Below are positions 43,775 to 64,000 of a DNA stretch of 64,000 bases, in pieces. The first letter of the stretch is position 1, and the number at the start of each line of letters is the position of its first letter. The notes beneath the pieces are model-generated. The model searched no databases. It saw only the letters and a program-made list of their open reading frames with translations, and was not told where the DNA came from. The position numbers were made by a program, and so were the translations under genes. Source of the DNA: Neocallimastix lanati (nom. inval.) (Eukaryota > Neocallimastigomycota > Neocallimastigomycetes > Neocallimastigales > Neocallimastigaceae); NCBI GenBank assembly GCA_016946835.1, contig JACVTC010000038.1, forward strand, positions 158,501 to 222,500, written 5' to 3'.

Positions 43775-44977
43775 TATATTAAAAATTACAAAAATTGGTC
43801 ATTATTATTTGTTTTACATCTTGTTTTACTTTAAATATCAATTAAATATTAATGATTTACAAAATGTAAGTTTGAAAGCACTTTATAATAAATATATATA
43901 ATATTATATTTTTCTTCATTATTGTATAATTAATTTTTAAACTCTAATGATCTTTTATAGTGAGGAATACGGTATTTAATATATATTTTAAGAAATATTT
44001 TTTCTGCCGCATTAGATATGCCTTTTTCGAAATCACTATGAAATTTTTTTTTGGAGTAACTATAGTATTATTGCTATATTTAATATCTTTTTTTTTTTTT
44101 TTTATTTCTTAAAGTAACGTCTCATAAGTTGCTTCCTCTTTTTTTTTTTAAATATAAAAAAAAAAAAAATTCGTATAAAAACTATTTAAATTTTTAATAT
44201 AAATTCTAGTAATGAACACTTTATAACTAAATTTAGGTTCAATATAAAAAGTACCTCTTGCAAATATATCTTCATTATATTTCATAAATAATTTTGCTTG
44301 GAATGAGGATGGGAAAGATTATTAAATAAGGATTTTTGAATATCATAAAATCTTCATTTCTTATAAAATTTGATGAAATTCCTGATGAATAAAAATATTA
44401 TAAAACAGCTACTTCTGGAGGTAGTTGTTAATTTATATTTTTTTGTTATTTAGGATTTAATAACATTATCATCAGAACATTTAAATTCCAATTCTTGTGA
44501 AACTTTATTAAATATACATTTAGGTTTTGTATCCTAAGAAATTGAACTTTTTCTGATTTCATCTTTTAATTTTATGTTATGTAATCTGCATTAAATTCTT
44601 TTTCAGGAGATTATGTAAACTTTCAGATTTTAAAAAATCCTTCTTATCGTTTAATTAAAATAATAAAATATTTTAATTAAATATTTAAATAAATATATTT
44701 GGTATTAATATTAAGTTATTTATTATTTAATTTATTTATTTGAATAAATTAGTTTTAATTCTTTATATTAATTATAAAGTTTTTGTAAGAAATATCTTAT
44801 TTTTAAATGTTTAAAAAATAATAAATTTATTTAATATTTATTTAATTATTTGTTATTGTTCAATTATTTATTAAATATTTAATTAGTTTAAATAGATGTA
44901 TAAAAAAAAATTAAAAAATTAATGGCGTTAAATTCCAGCTATATGAACGCCACATTTCGAAATGTAACTTTCAAAGT
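43188..44977. mobile_element. Candidate DNA transposon remnant with terminal inverted repeats
   Basis: The left end (43188-43222, ACTTTGAATAGTTGCATTTC then GAAAAATGAGGCGTTT) is the imperfect inverse of the right end (44945-44977). Read on the minus strand, the right end gives ACTTTGAAAGTTACATTTCG then AAATGTGGCGTTC: about 28 of 35 positions match, counting small gaps. The shared CATTTCGAAA and GGCGTT cores are unusual in this AT-rich DNA. Inside lie an 18-bp tandem repeat (43254-43520) and a patch of decayed coding-like sequence on the minus strand (44.28-44.64 kb; e.g. KCIFNKVSQELEFKCSDDNV) with stops. I found no convincing target-site duplication. Next to the right terminus is a hairpin (GGCGTT...AACGCC, about 44934-44951). 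Confidence 0.5.
43254..43520. repeat. 18-bp tandem repeat, ~14 copies
   Basis: The unit AATCTTTAAAAATAAAAT is repeated about 14 times with one variant copy (AACTTTAACAATAAAAT) and one with CTCT. It lies just inside the left terminal inverted repeat of the candidate transposon. Confidence 0.9.
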
Positions 44978-45032
44978 ATAGATTTAATTTTATAAATATA
45001 ATAAAATTTTTTATTATTAATATTGAAAAATT

Positions 45033-45200
<168 letters not shown>

Positions 45201-45565
45201 AAGATTAATTTCTTTTAAATAAATATATAATGAATATAATTTATTTTATAATTTTAACTTTTCTTTTAATTTATATAATTAGTATATTTCCAATAACAAA
45301 TGGATTAAATACAAAGTTAATAATAATTTTTAATTATATGTATTTATTTATTTATTTATTTATTTTTTTTTTATAAATAATAATTTATATTTAAATATTT
45401 ATTTATATAAAATAAAGATATTAACTTGATAAATATATATTTTTATGATATTTTTCTATTTATAACTGTATTGTATAATGACTGTTTATGACAGATCTTT
45501 TTTTGTTTTTTCAAAATTATTTTTTTCTATAAATCATTTACAAAATTTATTTTCTAAAATAGAGT

Positions 45566-47531
<1,966 letters not shown>

Positions 47532-47720
47532 TCTAAATTTTTATTTTCGGTTTAATTATGAAAATAAAAAAATTTGAAATTTGAATTTTAATATACTCTA
47601 ACTCTATTAAAAAAAAAAATAATTAAATATATAAATGATATGTTTTCCAATCATTTTTTTTTAATTGAATTTTATAAAAATTAAATCTTAAATTTTATTT
47701 TATATATTAAATGCTATTAA

Positions 47721-47751
<31 letters not shown>

Positions 47752-48789
47752 TATGTGTAAATAAATAAATAAATAAATATAAATAAATAAATAAAATAAA
47801 TAAATAAATATAAATAAATAAATAAATATAAATAAATAAATAAATAAATAAAAACTAAATATATGTATTAATAAATAAATAAATATAGAATAGCAATTAT
47901 TAATGAATCTATATAATAATAAATTATATAATAGTAATCAAAATACCAAGAAAGAGAACCCATTAAATAATAAATATTATTTTATTCATTATACTTTAAT
48001 AATTAATATTAAAAAAAAATTATATTTATAATATGCATTCTTTACACTTTATTAAATACATAATAATAATTCAGAATTTAAAAAATATATATAACCATAA
48101 ATTTATAAAAATAAAAAAGTTTATAAAATTTTTTAATTCAATCTTTAATAAATGCATTGTTATAAAAAGAAACTTTTAAATTAAGTGAATAATTATAAAT
48201 TTAAATAAATTACATTTTTAAAATTTAATTTATTACTTTTTTTATTATTTAAGAAAAAAGTTATTTATTGTTTATTATTTTTTTTATATGAAATATATAA
48301 TTTTTTATTTATTTAGACATATATTATTAAAATTGTTTAACAGTTTTTTATGAAATATATAATTTTTTTTATTATTTAGTCAAATATTATAAATAATTTT
48401 TAACAGAAGACTTTCAATGTTAAATAAATAATTAGCCTTTTTTTTTTTCAAATTAAATAGAAAATCCAGAAAATTATTATAATTTAAATACATTTTATTT
48501 TTTTTTTAAAATTTTAAAATATATTATTAATTAAAAAAAATATAAAGCTTTAAATGAAACAGTATAATGAAAAATTGATAATATATTAATTTCTTTCTGT
48601 TAATTCATTTATTGGCTATGTAAAGGACTTTGTATATAAATAATTAAAAAATTATTATGAATATAAATATATAATATATATCATTAGACATAAAGGTTCT
48701 TTTTTATAAGCAATCGATATACTTTTAAAAAATACTAATAAATTAATATTGATGTTTCAATTATAATAAAAAAAAAAGTTCCTCTCTCT

Positions 48790-48847
<58 letters not shown>

Positions 48848-49172
48848 GATATTATTAAATAATCATAATTTAAACTTTTTTCATTCTATTATTTAGTATT
48901 TTATTTAAAAAAAATAATATAAATTAATAATTAAATATTATAATTATAATAATAGTAATTGAAAAGAAAAAAAAAAAAAAAAATTATAGTAATATTTTCA
49001 AATTAAATTATAATAATAGTATTAATAATAATATTTTTAAAAATAAAATATTAATAAAATATAATAGAATAATATTAATTAACATTAAAATAAATTTAGA
49101 CTAAAAAAAAAAAATAAAAAAGGAAAGAATATAAAAAAAAATTATTTATTTAATAAATATTATTTTAAAATA
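47532..49172. other. Divergent promoter region (TRM8 / EST1-like)
   Basis: 1.6 kb between divergent starts. It contains (AAAT)n at about 47758-47860, a CTCTCTCTC run followed by about 45 T residues (48781-48840), and otherwise AT-rich sequence. Both promoters must lie here. No gene is seen. Confidence 0.5.
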
Positions 49173-52100
49173 ATGGAATCAAAAGCTGAATATCAATTAT
49201 CGTATGTATTATTAAAAGGAGATATATACATTTTTATGTATTAGTTAAATTTTAATAATTGCAAATTTATATATTTATAATAATATAATAATATAAATAG
49301 AAATGTATTGGCTTTAGATAAGAAATATAAGAAATTATTTATTGAAAAGGGTGCCTTTAATTATGAAGTAGAAAAATACAGGAATATGTAAGTTTTGATA
49401 TATATTGTTAAAAAAAATTTTTTTTATTATAAATTATATAAAATATTAACGATATTATTGCTATTATAAAAAGACTTAGAAATTCTTTTGAGCAAATATT
49501 TTTAATTGATATAAATTATGCAGTGTCTAATGATATAGAATCGTCTCTCTGGAGAAATATATTTTATTTAATTATTGATGATTTTCGAAAAAGGAATAAA
49601 GAAGTAATGCTAATAATATTATTAATAATAATATTAATAAATTTTTTTTTAATTGATATTTATATTTTTTAATTTAAATTTCTATATTATGAAAATAAAA
49701 AAATAATAATGTATATAATAATAATAAATAAAGTATAAAAAACTATACAGCACTCTTAATCCAAATGATAAATTTGAATTTAAAGTTTATTCTTCCTCAT
49801 TCCATTCATTCATAAAAGAATCCGTAAGTTATTACACAGACTTCATTCAAAAATTAACCAAATTATATAATTTAGACCAAGTTTCGAAAATTTTTAAACC
49901 TTTAGAGTTAAGTCTAGTAAATTTAGATATTGGTAATTATAAACTTTATATATGTATATAATAAAAATAATTATTAAAATTAATATATATATAATATATA
50001 TATAAAGAACCAATTGACCCAACACAAGTTAATGAAAAAAATAAAGAATTAGCAGTTAAAGTTTGTCATCAAACTTTAATCTACCTTGGAGATTTAAGTA
50101 ATTTTTATATTAATAATTATAATTAAAATGTATCATACATTCAATAAATTTTGATTAATATTTTCATATAAAATATATATATATATATATATATATATTT
50201 TTTAAAACAAATAATATATTTATAAAGTAAGATATTCTGAAATGTATTCAGATATTACTTATAAAAACTGGAGTATTGCCAAAAATTATTATCAAATGGC
50301 AATTCAGTTAATTCCATGTAATGGTAATCCTTTCAATCAATTAGCTGTTATTGCATCGTACGAAATGAATAGTTTAATTGCAATTGAAAATTATATGAGA
50401 AGGTAAATTTTTATAGTTTAATTACTAATTTTTTTTATACACATTAATAATTTAAAGATACGTATATTTAAATATATTGTTTTTAGTAAAAGAAAATACA
50501 AAGTAATATTATATATATATATAATATATAATATATGTATATTCAAAATATTCATTATTATATAATTTTTATACTTTATATACCTAAATTTATAAAAATA
50601 ATAAAAAAAAACAATAAAAATAAAAATAAAGTCTTGCCATAAGTGTACCATTTACAACTTCAAGTGATAATTTATATCTAGCAATTGAAAAAATTAAATC
50701 TAAAAAAGATATTTTGAAAGAAAAGTTTAAAAATAGAAAATATCCAAACTCATTTTCAAAAGTTTATATTACAAATATGAAAAGTGATTTTTTAAATGAT
50801 TATGAAAGATTAATTAATTATTCTTACGGTAGCTCTAAAAAGTATTTTTTTTTTTTTTTTATTTTTTAATTTTTAATTATATTAATTGTTTTATAACATT
50901 ATATATTTTATAAAAAATTTAATCTATTTATTTTTAATGTAACATCATTATTAATTATAATAATATTATATATTTATAATAATAATAATAAATATATAAA
51001 AATATATAAACATCTACATATACATAAATTTAGTGTTGAAAAATTTTTAGAATTAAAACCATATATTCTTGATGTTTTTTCTATTTTATTAGAAACAAAA
51101 TATTTAGATACAGATGAATTAATTAAATTATCTATAATAAATATGGCACTTCATTATTTATTAGTCAATAAACATTTAACAAAGTTGTGTAAAATTAAAA
51201 AAGAAAATATTCAAGATGAAATAGATGAACCAAGCTCTGTAGAAGAAGTGATGAAGGATGAATTAATTAAATTTAATATAGAATTTTTTAATATTATTTT
51301 AAAGGTTGCTCTTCAAAAAGATAAAAAAATTACTGTAAATAGTGAAACGTTTTCGTATGCTAATGTAGTTTCAAAAGATGACAATAGAAAAAAACAAACT
51401 AATTCTCAAGATAAAAAAGAAGATTATCAAAATGTAAATGATTTATTAATTAATATAATTATTTATACTCAATGGTGTAAAGTTAAATTGAATGAAGGTT
51501 ATAAGCAGCTAACTGAAAATACAGAATGGTTAACAAAATTAAAAGATTTTTTAACAGTTATCAATAACATTTCACCTGCAAAGAAGAAATTTCTTTTTAA
51601 TAATAAGCCGAATGATTTATTTATTTCAGAAAATGGTTGTTTTTTATTTAAAAATGCTATGTTTTTGAGAGGTTTTATTCCATTACAGGATGAAATAATT
51701 AAAACACAAAAATTATTAAGTTCATATTATTATAAAAATTTTGAAGACATCTCACCAACTCGTGATGAAATAATAAATGATCAAATACAATATTTAATTA
51801 AATTGGCCTATGAACTTTCTGAAATATCTGATGGAAATCTTTTATTCTCTATTAAGGAGAATCCTATTACTCACAAGTTAAAGTTAATATTTACAAATTC
51901 AAAAGATGCAATACTTAAAATGGATGGTAAGATTAATATTATTACCGGTAGAAGTTCAAATGAAAATATAAATATAATTAATGAAAATGAAGATGAAGAT
52001 GAAAATGTGAATGAAAATGGTATTAAAAATGAAAATTACAAGATAATTGATGACAGTGATGATGAAAATTTACAAGAAACTATTGTATTCACTGGTAGAA

Positions 52101-52316
52101 ATAAAAATAAAGAAAAACAAAAAAAAGAAAATCAATCTGATTTTAAAGGTAAAAATATTTATAATAAAGTATATAAAATAAATATATTAAGATACGTATA
52201 AATATATTTTAATTATTATATAAATTTGTTAAAATTAATAATTAAATATTTATAAAAAATAATGTATCCTTTATTATTATTATTATTATTATAATATATT
52301 TTATTTATATATATAT

Positions 52317-52375
<59 letters not shown>

Positions 52376-55035
52376 GATTCCTTAAACTCTGAAAGTATAC
52401 CATTAACAAATATAAAAAACAACACTTTTAACAATAGTAATATTAACAATAATAATCAAGAGGAAGAAGTAAAAAAAAATAATAACAATAACAAAATAAA
52501 TAATAATGAATCTAAAATAAAGTTAACTGATTTAAAAGATGATTTAGATGTTAGTATGGATTTAAACAATATTTTGAAAGAATCTGAAAATAAATTACCA
52601 CAAGATCAAAATAATGATTATAACCAATCAAGCTTTATTGGAATGGACAGTTTCTATTCTGATAGTTTAGATACTAAAAATTCTCATCTAAATAATAGTA
52701 ATGGAGGTATAAGTAATCAAACCTATAGCTCTTCCTTTTTATCCAATACGTTCAAACCATCTGGTGTATTTATGTCATTTGATTGGAATAAGGATTATAA
52801 CTATTCATTTTCTAATTCAATTATTCCTGTGCAAAATCCAAATAGATCAAATTCTAATAATGATGTTTTGTCTAAACCAAAACAAAATACAATAAATGAA
52901 AATATAAAAGATAAAAGTAAATATATATAAATATATATATATTTTTTTTAAACAGTATTTAATAATTTTATTATTAATAGAAACAAACAAACAAACAAAC
53001 AAACAAAAAAATATAGTATACATATATATATATATATATTTTTCTTTGCTATAAATTATATATAATAAATTAATTATTTATTTATAAAAATTTTTAAAAT
53101 TTTAAATTTATATATATATATATATATATTTATTTTTATTTTATTAAATAAAAATTTAGGAAATTCTACACCAGTAGGTTTAAGTAATAAATGGCTACAA
53201 AATCAAAATATATTTACATCAAATAATCAACAGTATAAACTAAAGAATAGTGATGATAATTGTATGATCTTAAAATTAAATATATATATATATATTATCT
53301 TTTATCTTTTTATTAATTAAATAATTTAATTAAAAATATTCATATATATTTTTTAATATAATAATAACTATATATTAACTTATATATATGTATATTCTAA
53401 TTATTAATAATAGCATTAAATGTTAATAATTCCAAAAATTCTTCTATTCCACCAGGTTTAAGTGTACAAACTAAAAATAAAGATCCTCAAATATTTTCAA
53501 ATTCAACACCTTCATCCGCGATATCAGAAAACTTTGTTTCTACTGGTATCTTTTCAAAATTAGAAAATCAATCCAAGTCAAATATAACTAATAAACCTAA
53601 TCAAAGCAATGCTGGTGATAATACTAATAATAATAGCAATAGTAATAGTAATACCGGTGACAATAACAATAACAATAGCAATAACAATAACAATAATAAA
53701 AATACTATAAGTAATATCAATACAAATAATGTTGATAAGAATAACAATGAATTGGGAATGATTGATGTTATTTCACCTGGAGGAGGTTTGAATTCAGTTT
53801 TACCACTTCAACGAACATCACAACAAACATTACAACCTATTCAACCACCCTCTCATATTAATACGCCAATTGGTAGTAAAGAATCAGCAACTACTGTAAA
53901 TGCAAATATTTTAAATAATTCATTATTTATGACTCAAAAACCACCTCGAACTATGGGTTTCCCACCTTTCCCAAATCCTCAATTAACTCCTCAAAAACAA
54001 TCTTCTTCTTCTCAGCAACAAACCCCGTCAACTATTCAATCACCATTATTCTTTAACAATATAAATTCTAATGTTGCTTCACCTACCGCACAAATGTTTA
54101 TATCTAATCAAGATCCAAATAAACTTTTATCTCTGAAATCAATGTGTGCCTCTCCAGAATCTTCAAATAATTCACAAAATTCATTAAATATGATTCCAAC
54201 AGCACCACCCCAAAATAATCCATACCTTCCTCTACCTTATTCAGCACAAATGATACTTCCTGGTTTTAATCCACAAATATTACAGCAGTATCAGCAACAA
54301 CAACAACAGCTACAACAATTCCAACAGAATTTTCCTCCTCAATCCCCCTTTAATGGTAATTTTCAAATTAATTCAAATCTACCAATGAATATACCAATAG
54401 GTTTAGGACCTGATCCAAGAATGAATAATCTTAATACTAATTTCTTTAGTAATAATCCTATGAATAATATAAACAATATGAATACTATGAATAATTTGAA
54501 CACGATGAATACTATGAATACTATGAATACTATGAATAATATGAATAATATGAATAATATGAATGCTATGAATAATATGAATGCTATGAATAATATGAAT
54601 AATATGAATAATATGAATAATATAAATACTATGAATAATATAAATACTATGAATACTATGAATACTATGAATACTATGAATACCATGACCAACATGAATA
54701 ATATCAACAATATGAATACTATGAATAATTTACAGAATGTTAATGTAGACTCTCAACTTTATGATTTAATGAATAATTCAAAGACGCTTACTCCCAATAT
54801 AGGAAGTGTTTATGTGAATATGCCAATGCCTGTATCCTCTTCTTCCCAAAATACGCCCTATTCTTTACAATCTCCAACAAAAAAAATCGAAAATAATAAT
54901 CAAATCAACCCGGTAAATCCTTTGTTAAATCTTCTTAATAGTCCACATACTTATAATCAACCTGAAACGGACAACTCCTATTCTCCTGAAAATGCAACAA
55001 ACACTAAAAATAATGGTAGTAATAATGATGAATGA
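49173..55035 (+). CDS. EST1/SMG7-like protein (14-3-3-like TPR domain, long disordered tail)
   Basis: Eleven exons: 49173..49201, 49301..49387, 49474..49603, 49734..49932, 50008..50097, 50228..50402, 50632..50841, 51034..52148, 52377..52916, 53160..53261, 53414..55035; 1432 aa. The N-terminal half matches the EST1/SMG5-6-7 family. Helices around SLWRNIFYLIIDDFRKRNKE lead into the hallmark TPR segment at about 179-237 (IRYSEMYSD, NWSIAKNYYQMAIQLIP, NGNPFNQLAVIASYEMNS, ENYMRSLAISVPF), then the Est1 DNA/RNA-binding-like region through about residue 650. In relatives this part binds phospho-UPF1 in nonsense-mediated decay or telomerase components. There is no C-terminal PIN nuclease, so it is SMG7/Ebs1-like and not SMG6. 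The tail is rich in Asn, Gln, Pro and Met. The exon 4 acceptor at 49733 is chosen because the later CAG at 49751 would run into a stop. A GTAAGT at 49824 inside exon 4 is read through. Confidence 0.88.
54428..54742 (+). repeat. Coding (AATATG)n / (ACTATG)n repeat: Met-Asn-Asn/Thr tract
   Basis: Within the last exon of the EST1-like gene, hexamer and nonamer repeats encode about 100 residues of alternating MNN, MNT and MNA triplets. They are in frame and uninterrupted, and probably form a disordered, aggregation-prone segment. Confidence 0.9.
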
Positions 55036-55153
55036 AAATTAATAAATAAATAAATTAATAAATAAATTAATTAATATAAAAATAAAAATCGAAATAAAAA
55101 TATAAAGTAATAGTATTATATGAATATATATAAGAAATTGTTTATTCATGTAT

Positions 55154-55185
<32 letters not shown>

Positions 55186-55528
55186 CTTATTTAATAAATA
55201 TTATTAAATAAAGATTATTCCTTGTCTAATATATATATATAAATAGTAATATAATTTAACTAAAATTGTTATTAATTAAATTAAATATTATTACTAAATC
55301 TATGAAGTATTTTACATTATTATAAATAATATGTAATAATAATAAAAAAATGGTATTCATTCAATAAAGAAGATTTATCTTTATATTTTATATAATTTAT
55401 TTATTTATTATTTATGTATATATGTATATACATATTTTTTTTTTTTTTTATTTTCAATATTTTTTTAAAATATTTAGTTTAATTAAATATTTTAAATTTT
55501 AAAAGATTTTTTTTTTTTTGTAGTCTAT

Positions 55529-55568
<40 letters not shown>

Positions 55569-55831
55569 TTTTATTATTACTTTAAAATTATTATTAAATG
55601 ACAATATTAAATAAATAAAAATTCCCTTAGCCATATAAATAATATGAATTTAATGTAAAAAAGATTGTTGTAATAAATGATACATATATTTTAATCATAA
55701 AGACTCTTTTTTATGTATATTATTACTTTTTTATTTATATATATATATATATATTTTTAATATATCAATTTCAAAAAAAAAATAAAACTTTTAAAATGTA
55801 AATTATATCAGAGAAATTTGCTTTGAATTTA

Positions 55832-55864
<33 letters not shown>

Positions 55865-57529
55865 TATATATATATAAACTTATCTTTATTATTTTTATAC
55901 TACGATAATATTTTATTTATTTATTCATTTAAACCAACCTTTATATCTATATTAATGTTATTGTAAGTTTAATATTTAAAATATAATAAAAAAAAAAAAA
56001 AAAAGAATAATCTATAAAAAAAAGTTTTTTTTTTTTTTTTTAATTTGTTATATTTCTATTTTAATAAATTTTAATTATTATTCCATGAGCTTTCATAAAT
56101 ATATTTTTATATATTTATGTATATTATTATATTATGTTATTATATTATATATATTGACTTTTAACTTTTCCAACAGTAATAAAAAAAAATTATTTGAACA
56201 ATAAAACTTAATTAATTAATAAAGTTTCATATAGGTTACATAATATTTTAATTATCAATTATATGTAATTAAAATAAAATGTAAATATTTAAACAAAAAA
56301 GAAAAAGTTGGATAAAAATGGTTTTGAAATAGCTTTAATTAAACTGAATGATAATTATTATGTATTAAAGTTTTTAATTTTAATAAGAATATATATGTTA
56401 TCATTCAAATCTGTATTACTACTATTTATTTATTTATTTATTTATTTCAAATTATTTATATAATTAAAATTTTTATATTATTAAAAATTTAATAAGATAT
56501 GTATAATAGATATTTAAATATATTAATAATAATATAATATTTTACAATGTTTTGTTTTGTGATTAAATATGAAAAAATTTTAATTCAAATTGATATATTA
56601 AAAAAAATAATAATAATAAAAATTTTTAATTACTGAAAATATATGTATATATAAATATATATATATAAATTTCTTTTAATTAAATCTTTAATAAGAGTTT
56701 TTTAATATCATCTTTTAAATTAAAGATCTTTTTTTTTTATTTTTATTTTTATTATAAATATTTTTATATAAACTATTATATTCATTTAACTAAATTTAAT
56801 GTTATAACTGACAATACAAAATTATTCATATTTCTAAGGTAATAACAATAAATAATAAATAATAAATAATAAGTAAATAAAAGAATAAATATTAATAATA
56901 TATATTTTGAAATATGAATGTAAAAAAAACTTTTGATTGTTATTAATTGAAATTACCCAAGTTTATGGTTGTTAATTAAAAAAAATTTTACCGTTTTTAT
57001 AAATCATAAAAAAAAAATTAATAACATGATAATAATAATAAATTTATATTATAATAATTTTTTATTATCCTGATTAATCATAAATATAATTATTAAAATT
57101 GATTTAGAAGTAAATAATAAATAATAAACAATAAAGTTTTATATTTAATTTTGGTATTATAATAGTAAATAGTACAAAAAATTTAATAATTATTTTATAT
57201 ATAAAAAAATTTGTTACAATATATATAATTATATTTATAATATGTATTTAAAAGTTGTACATTTTTTTTACTAATATATTATTCTTATTGTACGGTCTAT
57301 TAATTAGATCATATATTATAATACGATTATGATATATATAGATTTGTTTTAGTATATTAATATATATATTTTCTTTTATTCTATTAAAAGTTTTATTATT
57401 ATTATTAAAGTATTCAATTTTTGTTAATTATAATATTTCTTATTTATAATAATTAATAATAGGCTTTTTTACAATATCATATATTGTTATATATATTCAT
57501 TTATTATTTACAATTATAATATTTTAAAA

Positions 57530-57560
<31 letters not shown>

Positions 57561-58415
57561 TTTTTCTTTTACTTTTTTTTTTATTCAAAAATTTTTCGTC
57601 TTAATTATTATTTTTTTTTTTAGATAATAATACTTCATTATTTTTTTTAAATGGATTGTTATTTTATCAAATTTTAAATTTAGAAAAAGATTTGAAAAAA
57701 TAATAATTAATCTTTCAAAGATTTTAATAAAATAATCATTTTAGGAATAATAAAATAAATACTATTATTTTTTTTTAATTTAATTAAAAAAAAAAATAAA
57801 TAAAATTACAAAAACATGTTTATTTATTACTATAAAAAATAGATTTTTATTTTTTATTTTTTTTCAAAATAAAAGAAAAAGTGAACTATATAGTATTAAA
57901 ATAAACCGATATTTAATAATAAATTAACTCTTTTTTATTTTTTATAGCAGCTTACTTTATCACAGTAAAAATAAAAATTTAAAAATTCTTAAAGAGTAAA
58001 ATATAATAAAGTCAAATATTCAAAATTCTACTTCATTATAGTACTAAAATACATAAAGATTTTATATTATTTTATATAAATAATATTAAAATAAACAAAA
58101 CGTTAAATTTTATATAATAAACATATTATTCATTTACAAATTGAAACAATAATAATTTTCTATATAAACAAAGGAATCTGAATTTATATACAAACAAACG
58201 AGCAAACTATTAAGCAAGCAAACACTATAATTATAAACCACAAGAAAAAGAAATAATTATTCATAAAAAATTTTGTAAATAATTTTAAAATTACTAAAAT
58301 TACAAAAAAAGAAACTATTATTCATACTTAAAATATTTTAAGACTTCGTATCTATATATAATAAAAAATATATATATAAAATAAAAAATTTAAATAATAT
58401 AAACAGAATATAAAA
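55036..58415. other. AT-rich intergenic region upstream of the myosin gene
   Basis: 3.4 kb without a supportable gene. It holds poly(T) (about 55158-55185), (TA)n (55537-55564) and ATTT repeats. The last 300 bp before the myosin ATG are less repetitive (AAACAAACGAGCAAAC near 58190) and probably include its promoter and 5' UTR. Confidence 0.5.
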
Positions 58416-63476
<5,061 letters not shown>

Positions 63477-63530
63477 TATGGAAAATAAAATTGTTTTGAA
63501 TGTGAAATAAAATAAATTTAAAAATTCATA

Positions 63531-63574
<44 letters not shown>

Positions 63575-64000
63575 TATTAATATCATTTTTTTAAACATAT
63601 CAAACAAAATAAAAAATGTATATATATATATATATTTAAATAATATATACTTCAAAGGTAATTTATTTAAATTAAGGTATTAAATCTATATAAAATTCAT
63701 ATAAATAATAAAAATTAAATAATTAAACTAATTATTATAATAATATATATTTTAATATATTTATTTTAAATTAAATAATTAAAAGGTAATAATTTAGCAA
63801 TTAGTCATCAATAACAAATTACTGTAATTTTTTATATTTTTTTCTTTTTTTTTTTTTTTTTTTTTTCATAATTTTTTTTAAAAAGAAAAAAATTAAACAA
63901 TTACATAAATATATTTATATTAATTATAATATATTTAAAAAAAATTACTCAAACAATCTCAATATATTTAATATTATTACTTTAAAAAATTAAAAATTAA
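63477..64000. other. 3' flank of the myosin gene
   Basis: It contains an AATAAA-like AAATAAAATAAA at about 63505, a poly(A) tract (63533-63571), and AT-rich sequence. The first probably serves as the polyadenylation region. No further gene is seen. Confidence 0.5.

Noticed and set aside
49754-49823. CAG at 49751-49753 as the exon 4 acceptor in the EST1-like gene
   Set aside because: With the preceding phase it gives an immediate stop. The AAAG at 49733 keeps the frame and adds family-like YKKLYSTL.
54363-54710. Minus-strand Ile/Phe/Val-rich 115-codon frame
   Set aside because: It is antisense to the Met-Asn repeat of the EST1-like protein.

Overview
The window is about 85% A+T, with long homopolymer tracts, (AAT)n and (AAAT)n microsatellites, Asn-rich low-complexity proteins, and genes cut by many short AT-rich introns. 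Genes are sparse: nine confident protein-coding loci in 64 kb. This profile best fits an anaerobic gut fungus (Neocallimastigomycota, e.g. a Neocallimastix/Anaeromyces-like genome). Dictyostelia share the base composition, but I would expect denser genes with far fewer introns there. The assignment is an inference from composition and gene architecture, not from a marker gene.

Layout. 1-3048 (+): 3' part of a gene for a long disordered protein. 3768-6160 (-): Xaa-Pro aminopeptidase (M24B, XPNPEP1/APP1 type), with a possible alternative upstream first exon at 7021-7165. 6.2-13.6 kb: gene desert with coding-like relics and tandem repeats. 13624-20976 (+): 15-exon gene for a BAR-like/SH3/SH3 scaffold with a very long disordered tail. 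23714-27451 (-): a MICAL-type flavoprotein monooxygenase whose FAD domain is interrupted by a charged helical block. 30.2-30.6 kb: an isolated block of unusually high G+C. 33.3-35.4 kb: a decayed copia-like retroelement. 36457-38914 and 40296-42782 (+): tandem methionine aminopeptidase 2 genes. 43.2-45.0 kb: a candidate terminal-inverted-repeat element. 45566-47531 (-): tRNA (guanine-N7) methyltransferase (TRM8/METTL1). 49173-55035 (+): EST1/SMG7-like protein. 58416-63476 (+): class I myosin lacking its converter region.

Themes. Three genes point to actin and membrane dynamics: the BAR-SH3 scaffold, the MICAL-like actin oxidoreductase and myosin I. They are spread across the window and not an operon-like cluster. 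Three others concern protein N-termini and RNA: MetAP2 twice, Xaa-Pro aminopeptidase, TRM8 and an NMD/telomerase-type EST1 protein. All splice structures were worked out by hand from reading frame, GT/GC...AG borders and family homology. Every multi-exon model with both ends in the window has a total length divisible by three. No tRNA, rRNA, CRISPR or origin was recognised.
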